A stretch of DNA of 50,288 nt, taken from the NCBI GenBank assembly GCA_001805055.1, contig MHDZ01000070.1, positions 1-50,288 of the forward strand, read 5' to 3'. Numbering within the stretch: position 1 is the first letter of the stretch; each line of letters begins with the position of its first letter. The position numbers were made by a program, and so were the translations under genes. Shown piece by piece: positions 17,647 through 25,148 of the stretch. The notes beneath the pieces are model-generated. The model was not told the DNA's origin and did no database searches. It saw only the letters and a program-made list of their open reading frames with translations. The stretch is from Nitrospirae bacterium GWC2_57_13 (GTDB lineage: Bacteria > Nitrospirota > UBA9217).

Positions 17647-18123
17647 TTGGCCGAGTTAGGAAATGACGTTAGCGCCGAGGTGGTGGATGTAGTACCGGAA
17701 GAGGAAATACGGCTGTGCCTTTTTTCCATCGGTGAGGAGTTATACGCCCTGCCGATCGAGGTGCTGACGGAGATCATCATCGCGCAGAAAATTTTCCCCG
17801 TCCCCACGACCCCGCCTCACGTGCTCGGGACCATCAACCTTCGCGGTAACATCGTTCCCATAATAGACATCCGCTTCGCGCTCTCGCTGCCGCCGCAGTC
17901 GAAACCCGAACAGATCATTATTATCAGGCATCATGCGATCCTGCTCGGCATCATCGTAGACAACGTGATCGAGGTGGCATCGGTCCCTGAAAGCAGTTTT
18001 CTGCCTTTGCCGTCGGAAAACACGGGCCCGACCCGGTATTTCAAGTCCGTGGTGCAGCGGGAGGGCGAGGCCGCCGGCCTGCTCGATATCGAACGGCTCT
18101 TTTCAGCGGTTAAGCTTGCGTGA
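17647..18123 (+). CDS. cheW: CheW-like scaffold protein
   Basis: A 158-residue CheW domain linking receptors to the CheA kinase. The core is EIRLCLFSIGEELYALPIEVLTEII, then PPHVLGTINLRGNIVPIIDIRFAL and GIIVDNVIEVASVPESSF. The start is a TTG at 17647 with SD GGGAGG 7 bases upstream. It lies between cheY and the MCP gene, and two more CheW-type proteins occur downstream. Confidence 0.9.
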   Translation: MAELGNDVSAEVVDVVPEEEIRLCLFSIGEELYALPIEVLTEIIIAQKIFPVPTTPPHVLGTINLRGNIVPIIDIRFALSLPPQSKPEQIIIIRHHAILLGIIVDNVIEVASVPESSFLPLPSENTGPTRYFKSVVQREGEAAGLLDIERLFSAVKLA

Positions 18124-18211
18124 ACGACCAGACGGCCCAAAACACATCGGGCGGCTCAGCCGCCGTTGTCGTGTATCCAACCCTTCGCGGCAGGCACAAG
18201 GAGTATGACGC

Positions 18212-20104
18212 ATGAAGATTCTGAAGAATCTGTCCCATAAGCTCTTCTACCGGATCAGCATCAGGACCAAGATCGTCGTCGTGATCCTGGGCATGGCCGC
18301 CTTCTTCGGAGCGGCGATCCTTGCGTTCATCTCCTACAAGATCAACCGGACCCTGGTAGACGAGGCGCTGAACAAGACCGTGATCCTTGCCGACGGCCTG
18401 AGCGTCAGGGCGGCCGAGCCGCTCAGGGCCTCCGATGTGAACGGCCTGCAGTTCGTCCTGGGCGAGGCCATCAGCCAGCCCGACGTACTGTATGTCTTCG
18501 TGCGGGACAGCAGGGGCGAGGTGCTCGTATCCTCTTTCGAGACAGGCGCATTTCCCTCCCAGCTCCAGGCAGCCAACACGCTGGCCCCCGGCGCCCCCTT
18601 CGGAACTGAAGAGCTGACGATCCCCTTCCGGGGCGCGGTGCATGAGGTCATTGACGTAGCCTCGCCGGTGGCGCGCGGCACCCTCGGCACGGTCCACGTA
18701 GGGCTGAACATCTCGCTGCTTAAAAAGAAGATCAACAATCTGCTCACGACCATCATGGCCGTGGGCATCGTTTTTCTCGGCATCCTTTCCGTTGTGACGC
18801 TCCTTTTCGCCTACCGGATCGTCTCGCCTGTGCGCGATCTCATGAAAGTGGCTGAAGCGCTGGGCCGTGGCGAATTGACCAAGACGGCCAAGATCGTGAC
18901 GGGCGACGAACTGGGCCAGCTCGGCGAAACATTGAACCAGACCATCCAGCGCCTCCAGGGCCTTGTCCAGAGCGAGTCGGACCGGGACAAGATGCAGAAC
19001 CAGGTCATGGGCCTCCTGTCCGTCGTGAGCTCCGCCGCCGAGGGCGACCTCACCACAAAGGCGGAAGTGACCGCTGACGCCCTGGGCTCCGTGGCTGACG
19101 CCTTCAACCTCATGATCAACGGCCTGGCCCAGCTCGTCACCCATGCGCGGAACGTGGCCGGCGAGATCCGGCATTCCACGTCGGAGATCCTGATGTCCTC
19201 GGACCGGATGCGCGCCGGCGCCGAACAGCAGGCCATGCAGATCCGCAGCGCATCGGAGTCGGTGAATAATCTCTCCCTCACGATCCAGCGGATGGCCGAG
19301 AACGCTGATGCCGCCACGCAGGCGTCCCACCGGGCCACCCAGGCGGCCGTCAAGGGCGGAGCGTCAGTGACCGAGACGATCAAGGGTATGCAGCGCATCC
19401 GGGGTTCCGTGCAGTCAACGGCAAAAAAGATAAAAGGTCTCGGCGAACGGTCTCTTGAGATCGGCGCCATCATTGAAGTGATCAACGAGATCGCCACCCA
19501 AACGAACATGCTGGCGCTGAATGCCGCCATTGAAGCTGCGCGGGCCGGTGAGCAGGGCAAAGGCTTCGCCGTTGTTGCCGACGAAGTGCGAAAGCTGGCG
19601 GAACGCGCGGGCCGGGCGACGAAGGACATTACGGGCCTGATCAAGGGCATCCAGGTCGAGACCAGCGAGGCCGTGACCGTCATGGAAGAAGGGACGCGCG
19701 AGGTGGAGGAAGGTACGCGGCTCGCCGACCAGGCCGGAACAGCGCTCCGCGAGATCGAACAGATCGTTAAGCAATCCGCCGGCCTTGTGACTGAGATCAC
19801 CCGGGCCGCCGGCGACCAGGTAAAGGTCACGGACAGCGTCGTGCAGTCAATGGGCACCATTTCAAAAGTGACGCGGGAAACGACCGTGGGGGTCCAGGAA
19901 ACGGTGACAACCATCGGCAAATTGGCCGAGCTGTCAAAGCAGCTTACCGACGCGATCGGCCGGTTCAAGATCGTCGCCGACAGCCGCAGCACAGCACCGA
20001 CTCGCGCGTCGGCCCCGGCAACCGTCGATTTCGAGAGCCTTCCGCCCCTTGCGGAAAACGTCACCACCAGCGAAGAAGAAATCAAGCTCGGGTTTCTTGA
20101 ATAG
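18212..20104 (+). CDS. Methyl-accepting chemotaxis protein, PilJ-like
   Basis: A 630-residue membrane receptor. TM1 lies at about residues 20-42 and TM2 at about 175-200. The roughly 130-residue periplasmic domain between them resembles a small Cache-like sensor ([17 protein letters not shown]). HAMP follows TM2 ([19 protein letters not shown]), then a second HAMP-like stretch around residues 270-310, as in PilJ. The signalling hairpin tip is [41 protein letters not shown]. No CheR-binding pentapeptide is visible at the C-terminus. The ATG has an SD AAGGAG. It sits 5 bases before cheA, and its ligand is unknown. Confidence 0.92.
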   Translation: MKILKNLSHKLFYRISIRTKIVVVILGMAAFFGAAILAFISYKINRTLVDEALNKTVILADGLSVRAAEPLRASDVNGLQFVLGEAISQPDVLYVFVRDSRGEVLVSSFETGAFPSQLQAANTLAPGAPFGTEELTIPFRGAVHEVIDVASPVARGTLGTVHVGLNISLLKKKINNLLTTIMAVGIVFLGILSVVTLLFAYRIVSPVRDLMKVAEALGRGELTKTAKIVTGDELGQLGETLNQTIQRLQGLVQSESDRDKMQNQVMGLLSVVSSAAEGDLTTKAEVTADALGSVADAFNLMINGLAQLVTHARNVAGEIRHSTSEILMSSDRMRAGAEQQAMQIRSASESVNNLSLTIQRMAENADAATQASHRATQAAVKGGASVTETIKGMQRIRGSVQSTAKKIKGLGERSLEIGAIIEVINEIATQTNMLALNAAIEAARAGEQGKGFAVVADEVRKLAERAGRATKDITGLIKGIQVETSEAVTVMEEGTREVEEGTRLADQAGTALREIEQIVKQSAGLVTEITRAAGDQVKVTDSVVQSMGTISKVTRETTVGVQETVTTIGKLAELSKQLTDAIGRFKIVADSRSTAPTRASAPATVDFESLPPLAENVTTSEEEIKLGFLE

Positions 20105-20109
20105 GTGAC

Positions 20110-22896
20110 ATGGCCGCATCGTACGATAAATCAGAAATCATCGAATTCTTTCTCATGGAGGCGAACGAGCATCTCCAGAACCTGAATGCAGGTCTGCTCT
20201 CCCTCGAGAAGAATCCCGCGGACAAGTCGCTCATTGACGAGCTGTTCCGCGCCGCCCATACGCTCAAAGGCTCCGCCGCCATGATGGGCTACCAGGGCAT
20301 CAGCGAAGTGGGCCACAAGGCAGAGGACATGCTCGGTCAGTTTCGGTCCGGCGCTTTTCCCATCCGCAAGGACACCCTCAATTTCCTCTTCGATGCCGTT
20401 GACGCAATCAAGCTGATGGTCGACGGCATTTCGTCCCAACAGGCCGAAGACCCTCTCGTGATCGAAGGCATTGCCCAATCCTACAAGGACCTTCTCCAGA
20501 ACATTCCAGGGGCCGCTGAGCGTCCGCAGTCCCAGCAAGCGGTCAATGCGCCACTGGCCCCTGCGCAGTCCAAGCAGGCGCCGCTTCCGGCGGCCCGAGA
20601 GCCTTCTGCGTCTTCCGATGACATCGATCTTGCCTGGGATAAGACCTTTTCCGAGGGTTTCGGTGAAAAGCCGGACACGCGCTCAAAGGAGCCTGACCCG
20701 GTAGAACCCCCGAAGGATGAGCTTGACCTGGCCTGGGAAAAGACCTTCGGCGCTGATGATGAGCCTATCGTGGTGGAGCCGTTGGAGGAAGCGGCTGCCG
20801 CGGTCCCGGCGAAAGACGATGCCATATCAGTGGAGCCGTTGGAAGAGGCAGCGGCGGCACACTCATCGGCGGAAGACGACGCCATATCAGTGGAGCCATT
20901 GGAAGAGGCGCCGGACACGGCGCCCGATGCGGAGTCGCTCAAAATCGAGATCGAAGCGGCAAAGCGCACCGGCGTGCTTGAGAAGCGGGGGCTCGGCCGC
21001 CGCGCCATGGACGCGCCGGAAGTGGAGAAGCAGTTCATCCGCGTGAACATCGAGCGCCTCGACAACCTCATGAACCTCGTAGGCGAAATGGTGGTGAACC
21101 GCAATCGGCTGGAGCGCCAGATCGAGTTCGTCAAGTCGCTCCGGGAGGAGATCACCTTCAATCAAAAGCGCCTCTTGACGACCGTCAAGACCTTCGAGGA
21201 AAAGTACGAGTATACGCTTAATTATCAGACCCCGGGGCAGCAGGCGCCTGCCCAGCAGACGCATGACTTTTTTGACCTCGAGTTCGACCGTTACGATGAC
21301 TTCAATCTCCTGTCGCGCAAGCTCACGGAGATCACGAACGACACGAACGAGATCATGACCGAGCTTTCCGCGTTTTTCGACGCCTTTGAACTTGACACGG
21401 CGAAGATCTCCACGATCACCACGAACCTCCAGGACGAGATCACGATGGCGCGCATGGTGGAGATGGACAAGCTGTTCCAGCTCTATCAGCGGCCAGTGCG
21501 GGACCTGTCCCAGGCCGAGGGCAAGGAGGTGGAGATGGTCGTGACAGGCGGAGAAACCAAGATCGACAAAACGATCTTCGAGATCATCTCCGATCCGATC
21601 ATGCACATGGTCCGCAATGCCGTCTCTCACGGCATTGAGACCCCGGATGCGCGGCGGAAGGCGGGCAAGGACCCGAAGGGCCTGCTCATTCTGAACGCGC
21701 GCCACGAGGGCAACAACATCGTGCTCGAGATCCAGGACGACGGCAGCGGTATGGACCCTGCCAGGCTCCGCACGGCGGCAGTCGAGAAGGGTTTTCTTAC
21801 CCGGGCCGAGGCCGACGGGCTGACCGAGGCGGAGGCTTTGAACCTGATCTTCCGCGCCGGCTTCTCCACGGCAGCAGCGGTGAGCAAGGTCTCGGGCCGC
21901 GGAGTCGGCATGGACGTCGTCTCGAATCAGCTTTTGAAGATCAACGGCCGAATCGAGATCAAGACCGAGCCGGGAGTAGGCACGAAATTCGTGATCCGCC
22001 TGCCGCTCACGCTGGCTATCGCCCAGGCGCTGATCGTAAAGTTCAAGGACCAGGAAATGGCTATTCCCATGACCCTCGTTGAGGAGACGACCCGCTTCTC
22101 CTTCAAGGACATCCAGCGGATCGCCGGCGAGGAAATGGTGAACCTCCGTGATTCACTCATCCGGCTCGTGAAGCTGAATGAGCTGCTGGGGCTCGGAAAG
22201 TTCCCGCGTAAGGACGAATCGTACCGCTACCCCACGCTCATCCTCGGCATGGCCGAAAAACGCATTGCCCTGATGGTGGAAGACATCGCCGGCCGCGAAG
22301 AGATCGTCGTGAAGTCACTGGGTGAATATCTCAAGGGCGTGAACGCTTTCTCCGGCGCAACCATATCCGGTGAAGGCAACGTGCGGTTGATCCTGAACAT
22401 ATCAACGCTCTTCGGCGAGGAGCCGGTGGGCGCCAAGGCCAGCGTCATCTCGGTGCGCCAGGCGGTCCAGCCTGTAGAGGCCGCTCCGGCCGCTCCTGCG
22501 CCGAAGGGCAAGACCCAGGTGCTGGTGGTGGATGATTCGATCAGCATCCGCAAGTTCGTGCAGCGCTTCCTGAACCGCGCCGGCTACGAGGTCGAGGTGG
22601 CCTCAGACGGCATGGCGGCCCTCGAAACGATGGGCAAGGCGAAATTCGACGTGGTGATAACGGACCTCGAAATGCCGGTGATGCACGGTTATGACCTGAT
22701 AGCGGAGATGAAGCGGAACACCGCCCTTGCCAAGACCCCTGTTATTGTTCTGACCTCGCGGGCAGGAGACAAGCACAAACAGAAGGCAATGGAAATGGGC
22801 GCCCAGGACTACCTGGTCAAGCCCTTCGACGAACAGGAAATGCTCACCGCGCTCAAGCGGGTCCTGAGCGCTGCCGCCCTCGCAGCCAGGGCCTGA
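20110..22896 (+). CDS. cheA: Hybrid CheA histidine kinase with C-terminal receiver
   Basis: A 928-residue kinase at the centre of the cluster. The N-terminal HPT domain has H50 in RAAHTLKGSA. An acidic, proline/alanine-rich linker (about 120-300) holds the motif D(I/E)LDLAW(D/E)KTF twice and a VEPLEEA motif three times. The dimerisation segment begins near residue 304 (NIERLDNLMNLVGEMVVNRN). ATPase boxes are NAVSHGIE, DDGSGMD and GRGVGMD. A CheW-like P5 and a REC domain (phosphoacceptor near D852, VVITDLEMPVMHG) follow. CheA-REC hybrids of this order occur in Pil-Chp and Frz-type pathways. The gene starts 5 bases after the MCP stop. Confidence 0.93.
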   Translation: MAASYDKSEIIEFFLMEANEHLQNLNAGLLSLEKNPADKSLIDELFRAAHTLKGSAAMMGYQGISEVGHKAEDMLGQFRSGAFPIRKDTLNFLFDAVDAIKLMVDGISSQQAEDPLVIEGIAQSYKDLLQNIPGAAERPQSQQAVNAPLAPAQSKQAPLPAAREPSASSDDIDLAWDKTFSEGFGEKPDTRSKEPDPVEPPKDELDLAWEKTFGADDEPIVVEPLEEAAAAVPAKDDAISVEPLEEAAAAHSSAEDDAISVEPLEEAPDTAPDAESLKIEIEAAKRTGVLEKRGLGRRAMDAPEVEKQFIRVNIERLDNLMNLVGEMVVNRNRLERQIEFVKSLREEITFNQKRLLTTVKTFEEKYEYTLNYQTPGQQAPAQQTHDFFDLEFDRYDDFNLLSRKLTEITNDTNEIMTELSAFFDAFELDTAKISTITTNLQDEITMARMVEMDKLFQLYQRPVRDLSQAEGKEVEMVVTGGETKIDKTIFEIISDPIMHMVRNAVSHGIETPDARRKAGKDPKGLLILNARHEGNNIVLEIQDDGSGMDPARLRTAAVEKGFLTRAEADGLTEAEALNLIFRAGFSTAAAVSKVSGRGVGMDVVSNQLLKINGRIEIKTEPGVGTKFVIRLPLTLAIAQALIVKFKDQEMAIPMTLVEETTRFSFKDIQRIAGEEMVNLRDSLIRLVKLNELLGLGKFPRKDESYRYPTLILGMAEKRIALMVEDIAGREEIVVKSLGEYLKGVNAFSGATISGEGNVRLILNISTLFGEEPVGAKASVISVRQAVQPVEAAPAAPAPKGKTQVLVVDDSISIRKFVQRFLNRAGYEVEVASDGMAALETMGKAKFDVVITDLEMPVMHGYDLIAEMKRNTALAKTPVIVLTSRAGDKHKQKAMEMGAQDYLVKPFDEQEMLTALKRVLSAAALAARA

Positions 22897-22908
22897 TGGC
22901 ATAACATT

Positions 22909-23316
22909 ATGGCAGAGAGCACCCGTTTTGTGATATTATCCCTGGAGGGCGACAAGTACGCGATCCCGCTCTCCAGCGTCGTGGAGATCACGGCCCCGCA
23001 CGGACTTGAGCGGGACAAGAACCTGACCGAGATCTTTGAAGGAAAGACGGAATTCCGGGGCAAATGGCTGCCCGTGGTGAACGTCAAAAAACTTCTTCGG
23101 ATGCAGGGGCTGCCGGGCAAGGTCCTGCTGGTCCTGAAAGGCATCAAGGGCATGGTTGGCCTGCTCGTTGATACGGTCGCCGAGATCCTCGAGACGGACA
23201 AGAAGGCTGCGCCCTTTCCGCCCGGCGTGATGAACCCCTCGACCACCTGTTTCCGGGGCATCCTTCGGCATGAAGGCGCCCTGGTGCTGCTTCTGAACGA
23301 GGACGGGCTGCTATGA
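22909..23316 (+). CDS. CheW-like protein
   Basis: A 135-residue CheW domain: FVILSLEGDKYAIPLSSVVEI, then FRGKWLPVVNVKKLL and VGLLVDTVAEILETDK. It starts 12 bases after the cheA stop. Its stop overlaps the next start as ATGA. This is the second of three CheW-type proteins and may couple a different receptor or modulate array size. Confidence 0.85.
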   Translation: MAESTRFVILSLEGDKYAIPLSSVVEITAPHGLERDKNLTEIFEGKTEFRGKWLPVVNVKKLLRMQGLPGKVLLVLKGIKGMVGLLVDTVAEILETDKKAAPFPPGVMNPSTTCFRGILRHEGALVLLLNEDGLL

Positions 23317-23753
23317 CCGGCAGCTATTTGCTCTTTCTCCTGTCCGGGCAGCTGTTCGGCGCGCGGCTTGAGGGCGCCCTGGAGATTCTGCCCTGGCGAG
23401 TCGCCAGGAAAGTGCCTCTAGCCTATTCCTATGTGGAGGGTCTGATCGACTACCGGGGCGTCATTTACCCTGTATTTAACCTCGCGCAGAAGCTCGGGCT
23501 GAAGCCTCAGAGCCCCATCGGGTTCACGGCCCAGGGGGAGACGACTCCGGCAGGCCTGCAGAGCATCATTCTGCTTGAGGAAAAAAAAGCCCCCCTCGGC
23601 ATCACGGTCGACAGCATCGTAAAGATGATAAAGGCCAACGAGGTGGCGCCGGACGCGAGCAAGGGCGACGGATTCATCAGGGGGCTTCTGTACGACGACA
23701 ACAAGGAGATCCTTCTCCTCGATTTCGAAAGGTTGTTCTTCCATGGCGGTTAA
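23313..23753 (+). CDS. CheW-like protein
   Basis: A 146-residue CheW-type protein, more divergent than the previous two: SYLLFLLSGQLFGARLEGALEIL, VEGLIDYRGVIYPVFNLAQKLG and LGITVDSIVKMIK. It starts inside the previous stop codon (4-base ATGA overlap), and its end overlaps the following gene by 11 bases, so translation is coupled through the three-gene stretch. Confidence 0.8.
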   Translation: MTGSYLLFLLSGQLFGARLEGALEILPWRVARKVPLAYSYVEGLIDYRGVIYPVFNLAQKLGLKPQSPIGFTAQGETTPAGLQSIILLEEKKAPLGITVDSIVKMIKANEVAPDASKGDGFIRGLLYDDNKEILLLDFERLFFHGG

Positions 23754-24735
23754 GCTATTACTGGCAGACAAGAGTATCACGATCCAGAAGGTCGTGGAGA
23801 TGTTGTTCTCGGGCAGGGAGTATGAGGTTGCCTGCGTGAGCGACGGCGAGGCAGCGCTGAACGAAGCTGCGCGCTTTATTCCCGACGTCATTCTGGCCGA
23901 CGTGGGCCTGCCGCGGCTGGACGGTTACAGTTTTTCTGCGCGACTGAAAGAGAATGCCTCTCTCGCCCAGACGCCCGTCATTCTCATGCTGGGCCGCGAT
24001 GATTCGTTCGACGAGACGCGGGCCCGTTCGGCCGGCATTCTTGATCATATTGAAAAGCCTTTTGAATCCCAGGAGCTTATCGGCAAGGTGAAGAAGGCGC
24101 TCACCACGGCTCCGCCCCGGCTCGCCGAGCCCGCGCCGCCGCCTCAGCGCGCCGCCGCCTCAGCGCCCCGCCCTGCAGCGGCGGCGCCGAAGCAGTCTGT
24201 TCCGTCGGATATTTTTGATATCATCAGCGAGGCGCCAGCACCTGCAGACCTCCGCCGGTCACCCGCCGCGCTCCAGGAGGAGTCTGTATTCGAGGTCGAG
24301 CCCGAGATCGAAATCGAAGGCCCTTTCGGGCAGAGCGAGGAGCGGGTCCTGCCCACAGGCCCCCGGGCCGTGCAGGAGATCCGGGAAGGGCTGGGACTCG
24401 GCGGCCGCGAACGGCAGGAACCGACGCCCGAGATAACTACGTTCGATAACCTCGACATGGCAGTTGGCGCGGCAAATGAGTATATGCCGCCTTCCCGCGA
24501 ACCGGCACGGCCGGTCGCCGCTGCTCCGTCTGGGCAGGGATCCTGGCAGGCCGCGCGCCCCGGTCAGCAGCCGGCTGCAGCAGGGGTGTCCGAGGACATG
24601 GTCCGCGGCATTGCCGAGGAAGCGGTAGTCCGGGTCGTCCGCGAAGTGCTCGAGAAGGTGGCTTGGGAGGTCATCCCCGATCTCGCGGAGCGGCTCATCA
24701 GGGAAGAGATCGAGCGGCTGAAGGCGGGCAGGTAA
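23743..24735 (+). CDS. REC protein with conserved C-terminal amphipathic helix
   Basis: A 330-residue protein. The REC domain covers residues 1-120 with phosphoacceptor D53 (ILADVGLPRLDG) and the lysine motif IEKPFESQEL; the usual acidic pair is A8-D9. A long Ala/Pro/Arg/Glu-rich disordered linker (about 125-285) follows. The end (EEAVVRVVREVLEKVAWEVI then PDLAERLIREEIERLK) is a conserved helical block resembling the one in the PATAN regulator upstream and, loosely, the C-terminal helix of PopZ-type polar organisers. Role unknown; a scaffold or localisation output is a guess. The start overlaps the previous gene by 11 bases. An intrinsic terminator follows. Confidence 0.8.
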   Translation: MAVKLLLADKSITIQKVVEMLFSGREYEVACVSDGEAALNEAARFIPDVILADVGLPRLDGYSFSARLKENASLAQTPVILMLGRDDSFDETRARSAGILDHIEKPFESQELIGKVKKALTTAPPRLAEPAPPPQRAAASAPRPAAAAPKQSVPSDIFDIISEAPAPADLRRSPAALQEESVFEVEPEIEIEGPFGQSEERVLPTGPRAVQEIREGLGLGGRERQEPTPEITTFDNLDMAVGAANEYMPPSREPARPVAAAPSGQGSWQAARPGQQPAAAGVSEDMVRGIAEEAVVRVVREVLEKVAWEVIPDLAERLIREEIERLKAGR

Positions 24736-24770
24736 GCAGCGGGCCGCGATCAACGAAGCCACGCGTACGG

Positions 24771-24796
24771 GAGGGGACCAGGTCCCCTCTTTTTGC
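24771..24796 (+). terminator. Rho-independent terminator of the chemosensory operon
   Basis: GAGGGGACC (24771-24779) is the exact complement of GGTCCCCTC (24781-24789), followed by TTTTTG. It marks the end of the cluster. The remaining gap to valS (24797-25148) shows no confident feature; a TTGACA at 25030 has only a weak -10 partner. Confidence 0.85.
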
Positions 24797-25148
24797 TTTT
24801 CCGCAATAAGTATTTGAGCTCATAGCGGATTTTGGTGAACGAGCCTGTATCCCTCTCGCTCGGACGCGCAATCGCGCTGAAAGAGCGGCGCAGCCGCGCG
24901 GTCCGTCGAAGGCATTCAACGTAATCCTCTTGTTTGCCAAGGTAGTGTTCAGGCGCTCCCGGGCGCGTCGATCGCTCAAGGGACGCAGGCTCTATCTTTG
25001 CACCTTAATTAATCTGTGAAGAACGAATTTTGACAAAAAGCGGTTAGCCGCGGATCATGCAAGCCGCAGGTCGCATAGGGCGGCGGGATCAGGGAGTATC
25101 CTCTTTTTCCGTGTCCCAACCACTGTTTTCAGATTGAAAGGGGTTTTC

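Noticed and set aside
24797-25148. T-box or other riboswitch before valS
   Set aside because: No T-box signature or antiterminator was found; the only terminator belongs to the chemosensory operon.
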